A stretch of DNA of 33,439 bases from Candidatus Muproteobacteria bacterium RBG_16_65_34. Lineage in GTDB: Bacteria > Pseudomonadota > Gammaproteobacteria > Acidiferrobacterales > Sulfurifustaceae. The first letter of the stretch is position 1. Each line of letters starts with the position of its first letter. The stretch is from the NCBI GenBank assembly GCA_001785115.1, contig MFSU01000008.1:1-33439 (forward strand), given 5' to 3'. Below are positions 21,752 through 29,620 of this stretch, piece by piece. The position numbers and the translations under genes were made by a program. A model generated the notes under the pieces. It saw only the letters and a program-made list of their open reading frames with translations. It did no database searches and was not told the DNA's origin.

Positions 21752-24460
21752 TTATTCCGCGGCGCTGTCCACCGTTTTGCGGTTTCGCGCCAGGAAGCCG
21801 CGCACAAGCCATTTGCGGGCTTCTTCCAGGAACAGCAGCGAAAACGCAAATGGCAGCACGAAGAGCCAGACCGCGGGCGCAAGCGCCGTCGCGCCGAAGA
21901 GCGCATTGCCCCAGGGCGTATAGACGATGACGAGCGCCAGCGCGGCCTCCACGCCGATGCCCCAGAGGATCAGCCGGTTGCTCAAGAATCCCGCCGCCAG
22001 CACGGAGTCGCGCTCGCTGCGGCAGAGCCAGACGTTCACCACCTGCATGGCGATGATGGTGACGAGGCAGGCGGTGGTGGCCTGCCGGTACAGCGGATCG
22101 GTGTGCGCCAGCGCCTCGCCGTAGCTCCAGCCCCCGTCCCCGAGCACGAAAAAGAAGGCCGCCATCGCCGCCGTCGCTTCGAGCACGCCCAGGAACAGGT
22201 AGGCGCGGGCGATGAGCCGCCAGTCGAGCAGGCGCTGCGTGAACGGCCGCGGCGGGCGCTGCATCACCTTCGGGTCGGGGCGCTCGGCGCCCAAGGCGAG
22301 CGCCGGGAGCATATCCGTGCCCAGGTCCACCGCGAGAATCTGAATCACGGTAAGCGGCAGCGGGATCTTGAAGAGCACGAAGGCGAGATAGGGCACGATC
22401 TCGGGTACGTTCGAGGTGAGGATATAGGTCAGAAACTTGCGGATATTGTCGAACGCCGCGCGGCCTTCCTCGATCGCGGCGACGATCGAGGCGAAGTTGT
22501 CGTCGAGCAGCACCATGTCGGCCGCCTCCTTGGCGACATCGGTGCCGCTGAGCCCCATGGCGATGCCGATGTGGGCTTCCTTCAGGGCCGGGGCGTCATT
22601 GACGCCATCGCCCGTGACCGCGACGATGTGGCCCTTGCGCTTGAGCGCGGCGACGATACGCCGTTTCTGATCCGCCCCGATGCGCGCAAACAGGATCTCC
22701 GGCGCATCGAGCGCCAGTTGAAGCTGGGTGTCGGACATCCGCCGCAGTTGATCGCCGGTAACGAGCACCGGCGCGCGCGAGTGCACCAGCCCGATCTCGC
22801 GGCCGATGGCCTCGGCGGTATGCGGGTGATCGCCCGTGATCATGATTACCCGGATGCCCGCCGCGCACGCCAGGCGGATCGCCTCCGGCACCTCCGCGCG
22901 CGGCGGGTCCTCAAGCCCGGCGAGCCCGAGAAGCGTGAGCCCTTGTTCGAGCTGCTGCGGGTCGCGGGTCTCCGCCGCGACGGGGCGATAGGCGAAGGCG
23001 ATCACCCGCAGGCCCTGCTTGGCCATCGCCTCCTGGGCGGCAAGAAATTGCGCCTTGGCCTGCGGCGTGAGCGCGCGCGGTTCTTTTCCGCTCTGTACGC
23101 GCGTGCAGAGCGGCAGCAGCATCTCGAGCGCCCCCTTGCTGTAGAGCGTCGGGCCCGTAGGGGTGGCGTAGAGCACGGACATGCGCTTGCGATCGGAGTC
23201 GAAGGGGATCTCGTCGATCCGGGCGTACTGCGGCCGGTGCGGTGCGAGCCGCTGCGCAAGCTGCACGAACGCCGCCTCGAGCGGGTCGCCGACCCAGTCC
23301 GTGCGCCCGTTGCGCTCGGCGAGCTTCAGGTCATGACAGAGCCAGAGTCCTTCGAGCAGTTGCGGCGCCGCGCCCGCGCGCAGACCCGCCGCATCGGCGG
23401 CCTCCCACGACCGATCCCCGAAATACAGACGCTTCACCTCCATGCGGTTTTGAGTGAGCGTCCCGGTCTTGTCCGTGCAGATCACGGTGGTGGAGCCCAG
23501 GGTCTCGACCGAGGGCAGATGGCGGATGAGGGCGTTGCGTTTCGCCATGCGCTGGCTGCCCATGGCGAGCGCGAGCGTCACCGTGGGCAACAGGCCCTCG
23601 GGGACGTTCGCCACGATGATGCCGATCGCAAAGATAAAGTTTTCCCAGAACGAGAGCCCGAGGGCGCGGCCGAGGAAGAAGAACGCGACGCCGAGCGCGG
23701 TGGCGAGCGCGGCCACGAGGCGGCTCAGGCGCGCGATCTCCTGTTGCAGTGGCGAGGCGAGCTTGCCGGTCACCTGCGTCAAATGCGCGATCTTGCCGAA
23801 CTCGGTGTGCATGCCGGTGGCGAAGACCGCCGCCCGCGCCTCGCCCGAGACGAGCGAGGTGCCGGCGAGCAGAACATTGCGCGCGCGCAGCAGGTCCTCT
23901 TCGGCACCGGCGTCCGCGGTGCGCGCCTTGGGGAGCGATTCGCCGGTGACGGTGGCGTTGTTGACGCGCACGCCGAAGGCCTCGATGAGCCGGCAGTCGG
24001 CCGGTACGTCATCGCCGCCTTCCAGGAAAATCACGTCCCCGGGCACGAGCCCGGCGGAGGGGATGAGCCGCAGCTGTCCCGCGCGCAGCGTCTTGACCTC
24101 GTGCGGCAGCAGCCGCTGCAGCGCCTCGAGCATGCGCTCGGCGCGGTACTCCTGGAAGAACGCGAACACGCCGTTCACGAGGATCACGCCGACGATGGCG
24201 AACCCGAGCGTCGCCATGCCCTGGCCCGGGTTGCTCGCCTCGGCGATGAAGGCGAGCGCGGCCGCGAGCCAGAGGATGAGCGCGAAGAAATGCGCGAAGT
24301 TCTTGAGGAGCCGCCAGATCAGGGGTTGCGTGGCCACGCGCTCGACCCGGTTGGGCCCGAACTCCCTGAGCCGGCGCTCGGCCTCGGTCTCGGCGAGGCC
24401 CTCGGCGGTGGTCTTTAGGCTCGCCAGCGCCGCCGGGACATCGAGATGGTGGATTTTCAT
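21752..24460 (-). CDS. P2-type cation-transporting ATPase, Na,K-ATPase-like
   Basis: 902 aa. The N-terminal cation-ATPase domain is followed by TGES (172-175, actuator), VANVPEGLLPTVTLALA (283-299, M4), DKTGTLT (330-336, phosphorylated Asp330), KGA (442-444, nucleotide site), ITGDHPHTA (541-549), TGDGVNDAPALK (616-627) and C-terminal helices with SNVPEIVPYL and DLGTDMLPALALGAE (712-726). PEGLLxTVT and DLGTDMxPA are the M4 and M6 signatures of the Na,K/H,K group rather than of Ca pumps (PEGLP). The likely cargo is a monovalent cation, but this is inference. The ATG at 24460 matches the family start. It is monocistronic, followed by the repeat at 21594-21704. Confidence 0.9.
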   Translation of the reverse strand: MKIHHLDVPAALASLKTTAEGLAETEAERRLREFGPNRVERVATQPLIWRLLKNFAHFFALILWLAAALAFIAEASNPGQGMATLGFAIVGVILVNGVFAFFQEYRAERMLEALQRLLPHEVKTLRAGQLRLIPSAGLVPGDVIFLEGGDDVPADCRLIEAFGVRVNNATVTGESLPKARTADAGAEEDLLRARNVLLAGTSLVSGEARAAVFATGMHTEFGKIAHLTQVTGKLASPLQQEIARLSRLVAALATALGVAFFFLGRALGLSFWENFIFAIGIIVANVPEGLLPTVTLALAMGSQRMAKRNALIRHLPSVETLGSTTVICTDKTGTLTQNRMEVKRLYFGDRSWEAADAAGLRAGAAPQLLEGLWLCHDLKLAERNGRTDWVGDPLEAAFVQLAQRLAPHRPQYARIDEIPFDSDRKRMSVLYATPTGPTLYSKGALEMLLPLCTRVQSGKEPRALTPQAKAQFLAAQEAMAKQGLRVIAFAYRPVAAETRDPQQLEQGLTLLGLAGLEDPPRAEVPEAIRLACAAGIRVIMITGDHPHTAEAIGREIGLVHSRAPVLVTGDQLRRMSDTQLQLALDAPEILFARIGADQKRRIVAALKRKGHIVAVTGDGVNDAPALKEAHIGIAMGLSGTDVAKEAADMVLLDDNFASIVAAIEEGRAAFDNIRKFLTYILTSNVPEIVPYLAFVLFKIPLPLTVIQILAVDLGTDMLPALALGAERPDPKVMQRPPRPFTQRLLDWRLIARAYLFLGVLEATAAMAAFFFVLGDGGWSYGEALAHTDPLYRQATTACLVTIIAMQVVNVWLCRSERDSVLAAGFLSNRLILWGIGVEAALALVIVYTPWGNALFGATALAPAVWLFVLPFAFSLLFLEEARKWLVRGFLARNRKTVDSAAE

Positions 24461-24904
24461 AACCCGATATTCTGGAGATATCCGGGAATTCCTAAGAGAA
24501 TAGCAGGTCGACGAAAATTGAATGATCCGCAGATTACGCAGATTTCCGCAGATTTTAAGAATGGGCGCGCTTCTTACTCTCACCATGTGGTTGCGCCAGG
24601 CAGTCATTCAAATGATTTATCTGTGTTAATCTGCGAAATCTGCGGACAACGGCTTTTTCCAAAACAATTAAGATGCAAGGAGATTTTCTCGGCATGCTCC
24701 GCGGTATCGCGGGATGCCTTGTGGTGGCCCCGGGGAGGTCGGCGGTTATAGAATAGTTCTCGGTGCGGGTCGCAACGATCCATAAGCTCCGTGCCGCCAA
24801 TCCCCCCGCCTGTTCGGCGGAGGCCTGGCCGCTGTAAATCGGATGGGCGTATCGGGATGCACGCTCGGCCAAGCCGCCGCCAGGGAAACCCAAGGAGGCC
24901 GTTT
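24461..24904. other. Divergent intergenic region with a CGCAGATT inverted repeat
   Basis: The arms 24524-24555 (GATCCGCAGATTACGCAGATT and one more) and 24611-24647 (AATCTGCGAAATCTGCGG and preceding words) form a long imperfect hairpin. The region lies between the divergent P-type ATPase and wrbA genes and must hold both promoters. I see no clear -35/-10 pair; TTATAGAATAG near 24746 is AT-rich. AAGGAGG precedes the wrbA ATG. Confidence 0.65.
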
Positions 24905-25516
24905 ATGAAAATCCTCGTCGTTTTCTACTCCATGTATGGACATATCGGACGCATGGCCGACGCGGTACGCGCTGGCGTCGGGGAGGTCGGTGGCGCGACG
25001 GCGGAGCTGCGGCGCGTGCCGGAAACGCTGTCCGAGGGCGTGCTCGCCAGCATGGGCGCGCTGGAGGCGCAGAAAAGCCTGTCCCACATTCCCCTCTGCA
25101 CAGTGGATGAGCTGGCCACGGCGGACGGCATCATCTTCGGCACGCCCACGCGCTACGGCAACATGTGCGGCCAGATGCGCCAATTTCTGGATGCCACCGG
25201 CGGCCTTTGGGCCAAAGGCGCGTTGGTCGGCAAGGTGGGCAGCGTGTTCGCGAGTTCCGCCACCCAGCACGGCGGCCAGGAGTCGACCATCCTGAGTTTT
25301 CATACCACGCTGCTCCACCTCGGCATGGTCATCGTCGGTTTGCCGTACAGTTTTCAGGGACAGATGCGAATCGACGAGATCACGGGTGGGTCGCCGTATG
25401 GGGCCTCGACCATAGCCGGCGGCAAGGGCGAGCGCCTGCCGAGCGAAAATGAGCTTGCGGCCGCACGGTTCCAGGGCCGGCACGTCGCCGCCATCGCCGC
25501 CAAGCTCGCCGGCTAA
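24905..25516 (+). CDS. wrbA: NAD(P)H:quinone oxidoreductase WrbA
   Basis: 203 aa, a typical length. The flavodoxin-like FMN-binding start [20 protein letters not shown] (1-20), [25 protein letters not shown] (about 79-103), [17 protein letters not shown] (about 115-131) and [13 protein letters not shown] (about 160-173) are all WrbA hallmarks. WrbA uses FMN to reduce quinones by two electrons and avoid semiquinone and oxidative stress. The ATG follows CCAAGGAGGCCGTTT. The next gene starts 137 bp downstream behind a repeat, so it may have its own promoter. Confidence 0.95.
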   Translation: MKILVVFYSMYGHIGRMADAVRAGVGEVGGATAELRRVPETLSEGVLASMGALEAQKSLSHIPLCTVDELATADGIIFGTPTRYGNMCGQMRQFLDATGGLWAKGALVGKVGSVFASSATQHGGQESTILSFHTTLLHLGMVIVGLPYSFQGQMRIDEITGGSPYGASTIAGGKGERLPSENELAAARFQGRHVAAIAAKLAG

Positions 25517-25547
25517 ATCACCGCGCGGGTTGTGGTCGCCAGCTTTA

Positions 25548-25632
25548 CAGGTACGAGATACAAGGTACAGGGGGGCGCGCTTAAAAATCTGCGGAAATCT
25601 GCGTAATCTGCGGATGCAATCGCTGTTTTTAG
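25548..25632. repeat. Mixed word repeats after wrbA (GGTACGAGATACAAGG and CTGCGGAAAT)
   Basis: 25548-25570 has TACGAGATAC-type words as at 21594. 25583-25632 has AATCTGCGGAAATCTGCG words and TCGCTGTTTTTAGG, nearly the same as 29516-29564. Only single arms are seen here, so these may be half-elements or remnants. Confidence 0.6.
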
Positions 25633-25653
25633 GATCATGCACAAGGAGGAAAT

Positions 25654-26001
25654 ATGAACGTCGTCAAATCAACCGGTCTTCTTTTCGTTCTGGTCTTCGG
25701 CCTCGGCGTCATGCCCGCGTTCTCCGGTGAGGCCTCGGTAAAGATACTTTCGCCGGCGGAGGGCGCGAAGCTGGTCGCCTCGGCGCGTAACAAGATTACT
25801 TACGACGTCACGCCCGGCCCCCGGGGGGATCACACCCACCTGTACGTGGACGGAGCCGAGGCCGCCGTGTTGCGCAAGCTCAAGGGCGATTACGATCTGA
25901 AACCTCTGGCCAGGGGCGACCACGATATCTGCGTCAAGGTCGTCGATAAAGGCCACACGCCGATTGGCGTTGAGCGGTGCGTCAAGGTCGCAGCCCAGTA
26001 A
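25654..26001 (+). CDS. Small secreted Ig-like-fold protein (DUF4399-like)
   Basis: 115 aa. Signal peptide 1-24 (LLFVLVFGLGVMPAFS), then about 90 residues with a beta-sandwich pattern: VKILSPAEGAKL, KITYDVTPGPRGDHTHLYVDGAEA, ARGDHDICVKVVDKGHTPIGVERCVKV. His60, His62, His90 and His101 could bind a metal; Cys93 and Cys109 are well placed for a disulfide. H-T-H-L-Y-V-D-G resembles DUF4399-type proteins, but this is a loose match. AAGGAGGAAAT precedes the ATG. The neighbouring membrane-protein gene starts one base after the stop. Confidence 0.7.
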   Translation: MNVVKSTGLLFVLVFGLGVMPAFSGEASVKILSPAEGAKLVASARNKITYDVTPGPRGDHTHLYVDGAEAAVLRKLKGDYDLKPLARGDHDICVKVVDKGHTPIGVERCVKVAAQ

Positions 26002-26002
26002 G

Positions 26003-26416
26003 GTGGATTGGCAGAGCCTGGCCTATGCCATAGTCCAGGTAGCGCACAATTTCGGCGCCGCCGCGCTGGTGGGAAGCGCCTTTTCGGCCCTGTGGCTGGC
26101 TGACCGGCAACCGGAGATCCGATACAAGCTCGCCTGGGTGATGCTTCTCGGTTGGGCGGTCCAGGCCGCGAGCGGCGCCGGGTTCGGTGCCGTGAGCTTC
26201 CTTTATTATGGCGAGCTTCCGGACATCCACGGCATCGCGATCGCCGCACTCGTTATCAAGATCGCCTGCGCCGCCGGGGGCTTCCTGCTGGCGGCGGTTT
26301 ATCTGCGTGCCGCCGCACGCTGGGCGGAACCGGCGCGCACGCGCGCCTGGCGCGTTCAGGCGGTCTTGAGCGCCACCGCCTTGACCGCCGCCGCGTTTCT
26401 GCGTTGGTTTTCGTGA
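26003..26416 (+). CDS. Four-helix integral membrane protein of unknown function
   Basis: 137 aa from a GTG that begins one base after the upstream TAA; the alternative TTG at 25964 would overlap the upstream gene by 38 bp. Four hydrophobic helices: AYAIVQVAHNFGAAALVGSAFSALWL, LAWVMLLGWAVQAASGAGFGAVSFLYY, IHGIAIAALVIKIACAAGGFLLAAVYL and VQAVLSATALTAAAFLRWFS. An early His in VAHNFG and the small loops suggest a copper- or cytochrome-like membrane module, but I do not recognise the family. It is translationally linked to the secreted His-rich protein, suggesting they act together. Confidence 0.7.
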   Translation: MDWQSLAYAIVQVAHNFGAAALVGSAFSALWLADRQPEIRYKLAWVMLLGWAVQAASGAGFGAVSFLYYGELPDIHGIAIAALVIKIACAAGGFLLAAVYLRAAARWAEPARTRAWRVQAVLSATALTAAAFLRWFS

Positions 26417-26448
26417 GCGCGTCGTGGAGCGCAGAGAACAGAAAAATG

Positions 26449-26521
26449 AATAGACAGGATTAACAGGATTTCTCAGGATTTACAGGATTAAGACTCAAGA
26501 CTCCAGACTCAAGACTCCAGA
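26449..26521. repeat. CAGGATT-type left arm plus AGACTCAAGACTCCAG words
   Basis: The left arm 26449-26490 matches that at 17189-17230 almost exactly. It is followed by AGACTCAAGACTCCAG twice (26490-26521) and no right arm. It sits between convergent genes ending at 26416 and 26525. Confidence 0.7.
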
Positions 26522-26524
26522 CTG

Positions 26525-29278
26525 TTAAACGCTCTCCGCGGTGGCGGACGCCAGGTATTCCTCCATGGGCGCCGGCCGGGCGATGCCGTAGCCCTGCGCA
26601 AAATCCACCCCCATCGCCTTGAGCGGCTCCAGGATCTGGTCGCTTTCCACCGACTCGGCGACGGTGAGGATGCCCATGACGTGGCCGACGTGGTTGATGG
26701 CGTCCACCATGGCGCGGTCGGTCGGGTTGTGCGCGACGTTCAGGACAAACGCGCCGGAGATCTTCAGGTAATCCACCGGCAGGTTCTTGAGATAGGCGAA
26801 GGAGGACATGCCGCTGCCGAAATCGTCGAGCGCGAAGCGGCAGCCGGTCTCCTTGAGCGCCTTGATGAAGGCGATCGCCGCATCGAGGTTCGCCACCGCC
26901 GCGGTCTCGGTGATCTCGAAGCAGATCCGTTCGGGTGCGACACCGTGCGCGCGGATCTCCTTGCGGATGAACTCGAGCATGCCCGTGTCGGCGAGCGAGG
27001 CCCCCGAGAGGTTGATGAAGCAGAGGACGTTGCGGCCGGAATCTTTTCGCCCGGAGAAGAACGTGGACAGCGCCTTGCGGATCACCCAGCGGTCGATGGC
27101 GGGCATGAGGCCGTAGCGCTCGGCGGCCGGGATGAAGGCCATCGGTGGCACGAGGTTGCCGGACTCATCCACCATGCGGATGAGCATCTCGCAGTAGTGG
27201 CGCGGGTCGGCGCCGTCGCGCAGCGGCTGGATGGGTTGGCAGTAGAGTGTGAAGCGGTTTTCCTCGAGCGCGTGCCGGATGCGTGCCACCCAGTGCATCT
27301 CGTCCTGGCGGCGCAGGAATTCGACGTCGCCCGGCTCGTAGAGCTGGAAGCGGTTGCGGCCTTTTTCCTTGGCGGCGTAGCAGGCGGAGTCGGCCTGGGC
27401 CAGGAGCTCGGCCGGGCTGCCGGACTGCGGCGTGATGCGCACCATGCCGATGCTCGCGCCGATCTCGAAGGTCTCGCCCTCCCACACGAAGCGAAAATCG
27501 TTGATCGCGCGCAGCAGCCCCTCGGCGAGCCGATGCGCCGCCTCCAGGGGGCAGGAGTCGAGCAGCACGCCGAACTCATCGCCCCCGAGGCGCGCAAGCG
27601 TGTCGGTGTCGCGGACGCGGCCCTTGAGATGGAACGCGAGCTGGCGCAGGAGCTTGTCGCCGGCGATGTGGCCGCAGGTGTCGTTCACCACCTTGAACTG
27701 GTCGAGGTCGAGGTAACACAACACGTGCTCCTTGCCTTCGAGCTTGGCGTTTTCCACCAGCCGGGTGAGCGCGCGCTCGAACTCGCGCCGGTTGACGAGC
27801 CCGGTGAGGGCGTCGTGCGTGGCGTGGTAGGAGAGCAGGTGCGTGGAGTTGCGCATGAGGGTGACGTCGTAGAACACCATGACCGCCCCGACGACCTTCT
27901 CCTCGCGGTCGCGCACCGGCGCGGCCGAGTCCTCGATCACGCGTTCGGAGCCGTCGCGGCAGATGAGCACGGTGTTGTTTTCGAGACCCACGATGCGGTT
28001 TTCCTTGAGGCACTTCTCCGCCGGATTGACCTGCGGCTCGCGGGTCACCCCGTTGATGATGCGAAAGACCTCCGCGAGCGGGCGGCCCTTGGCCGCCTTC
28101 ACGCTCCAGCCGGTGAGGGTCTCGGCGATGGGATTCAGGTATTCCACCCGGGCCTGCGCGTCGGTGGTGATGACGGCGTCGCCGATCGAGTGCAGCGTCA
28201 CCTCGGCGAGCTCCTTCTCGTAGTGCATGGCGTCGGCCGTGCGCCTGATCCGGGTAAAGCTCACGAGGGCGAGGAGCAGGGCGGACGCCGCGACGATGCT
28301 CTGGAGCGCCAGCGTCCGACGGGCCTGGGCGACGATCTGCTGCGCCTTTTCGGCGATCACCGCGGAGGCGGCGGCGATCACCGCGTGGATGGAGTCGATC
28401 GCGGCGGTGGCGGCCTCCAGCCACTGCTCGGCGCTCATGGGGTAGCGCCCGGTCGCGGCGGCCGCGTAGACTTGCCGGCGGGTGCGCTCGAAGCGGCCGA
28501 AGTAATCCTGCGACATGGCCTCGACGGCGCGCATGATGCGCTCGTCGACCTCCGCCACGTCCCGCAGGCCGCGCATCGTCTCGAAGAGGTGCATCACCAC
28601 GCCGCGCAGGGCCTTGAGCTCGTCGAGCTTTTCCGCCGTGAGCGGCCGGCCGGCACTGAGGGAATACGCCAGGTTCGCGCGCTCCTGTCCGGCGTATTCG
28701 CTGATCGTCCAGGCGCGGTTCTTGATGACGAGGTTGCCCCGCGCGACTTCGGATTCTATGGCGCCCTCGGCGAAGGCCGCCTCGCGCAGCCGCGCGGTGT
28801 CGTGAATGAACCGGCCGGCGGCCGCCAGCCATTCCGCGGAACCGATCCCGTCTCTTGCGCCCCGCAGGGCCGCATCCACGCGCCGGCGCGCGATCATGAT
28901 CGCCGCATAAGACCGGTTCGCATCGGCGATGAGGGCGCGCAAGCGCGAGGCGGCGGCCCGGACGGCCGCCTGCTCGGCCACGTCGAGCGCCGTGGCCCAG
29001 GCGGCATCGCCTTGATTGCGCAGCGTCTGGATTTTACCGACCAGGGCGGGACGGGCGGGGCCGCGCGCTCCGATCGCGGCGGAGGTGTAGCCGCGCTCCA
29101 GCGCCACGATGCCCGCCGTCTGAATCAGGCGGTCGGCGAGTGTGTTGATGAGGACCAGGCGATCCGCGGCCGCCAGCTCCCCATAGGAGTGCCAGGCCTT
29201 GTTTCCCGCCAGGGCGATGATGCCCAGCGCGAGCAGGCCGACCGCGGCGCTGATGCCACGCCTTGAGTCGAAACGCAA
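26525..29278 (-). CDS. Membrane PAS-GGDEF-EAL protein (paralogue 2) with altered EAL
   Basis: 917 aa from a TTG at 29278 preceded by GGGGGAGG six nt upstream; the ATG at 29329 would add 17 residues and has no ribosome site. Same plan as 18489-21263: TM, helical periplasmic bundle to about 320, TM, PAS about 360-475, GGDEF (565-569) with I-site RDTD (556-559), then EAL. The EAL motif is EML (697-699) and LKID has become LKIS (838-841). Other catalytic segments (FINLS, FEITE, DDFGSG, AESVE, QGYGIARP) remain. Phosphodiesterase activity may be weakened, but the key Glu and Lys remain, so loss is not certain. Diguanylate cyclase activity is probably intact. Downstream of the 29621 sensor in the same direction. 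Confidence 0.9.
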   Translation of the reverse strand: MRFDSRRGISAAVGLLALGIIALAGNKAWHSYGELAAADRLVLINTLADRLIQTAGIVALERGYTSAAIGARGPARPALVGKIQTLRNQGDAAWATALDVAEQAAVRAAASRLRALIADANRSYAAIMIARRRVDAALRGARDGIGSAEWLAAAGRFIHDTARLREAAFAEGAIESEVARGNLVIKNRAWTISEYAGQERANLAYSLSAGRPLTAEKLDELKALRGVVMHLFETMRGLRDVAEVDERIMRAVEAMSQDYFGRFERTRRQVYAAAATGRYPMSAEQWLEAATAAIDSIHAVIAAASAVIAEKAQQIVAQARRTLALQSIVAASALLLALVSFTRIRRTADAMHYEKELAEVTLHSIGDAVITTDAQARVEYLNPIAETLTGWSVKAAKGRPLAEVFRIINGVTREPQVNPAEKCLKENRIVGLENNTVLICRDGSERVIEDSAAPVRDREEKVVGAVMVFYDVTLMRNSTHLLSYHATHDALTGLVNRREFERALTRLVENAKLEGKEHVLCYLDLDQFKVVNDTCGHIAGDKLLRQLAFHLKGRVRDTDTLARLGGDEFGVLLDSCPLEAAHRLAEGLLRAINDFRFVWEGETFEIGASIGMVRITPQSGSPAELLAQADSACYAAKEKGRNRFQLYEPGDVEFLRRQDEMHWVARIRHALEENRFTLYCQPIQPLRDGADPRHYCEMLIRMVDESGNLVPPMAFIPAAERYGLMPAIDRWVIRKALSTFFSGRKDSGRNVLCFINLSGASLADTGMLEFIRKEIRAHGVAPERICFEITETAAVANLDAAIAFIKALKETGCRFALDDFGSGMSSFAYLKNLPVDYLKISGAFVLNVAHNPTDRAMVDAINHVGHVMGILTVAESVESDQILEPLKAMGVDFAQGYGIARPAPMEEYLASATAESV

Positions 29279-29284
29279 GATTTT

Positions 29285-29292
29285 CCTCCCCC
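29285..29292 (-). promoter_or_regulatory. Ribosome-binding site fixing a TTG start
   Basis: GGGGGAGG on the minus strand, six nt before TTG (29278-29276). The family alignment with paralogue 1 (MTRIFDSK versus MRFDSRR) agrees with this start, so the TTG reading is preferred over the upstream ATG. Confidence 0.7.
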
Positions 29293-29379
29293 AACGCTCG
29301 GGTATTCGGGTATTCGTCAAGTAAAGCACGCGCGTTGCGCATGGGCAAAGAAAAATTCACGCTGCCTTGCATTTCAGGC

Positions 29380-29564
29380 GCATTCAAAAAATTGAATGCG
29401 TCAACTTAGAAAAAGCAGTTATCCACAGATTTCGCAGATTAACGCAGATAAATCACCAGGTTCCTATATCGCCCATTCACCCGCCGGGTGTGATACGAAA
29501 ACAAATAACCATATGAAAATCTGCGGAAATCTGCGTAATCTGCGAATTCAATCGCCGTTTTTAG
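29380..29564. repeat. CGCAGATT inverted repeat and GCATTCAA palindrome
   Basis: GCATTCAA (29380-29387) pairs with TTGAATGC (29392-29399) perfectly. Further on, 29419-29453 (ACAGATTTCGCAGATTAACGCAG) faces 29516-29564 (ATCTGCGGAAATCTGCG and a tail TCGCCGTTTTTAGG). It lies in the 342-bp gap between the two GGDEF-EAL genes and probably separates them transcriptionally. Otherwise I see nothing in this gap. Confidence 0.75.
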
Positions 29565-29620
29565 GTTTGAAAGATAAATTAGGCAATGGCGGTATTGCAT
29601 CTCAGAGGCCCGCTATGGAA

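Noticed and set aside
21707-24418. A long plus-strand reading frame opposite the P-type ATPase
   Set aside because: It is the antisense shadow of a clear ATPase gene in GC-rich DNA: Arg/Gly/Ala/His-rich with no domain and no ribosome site. The same holds for long frames opposite 26525-29278 and 18489-21263.
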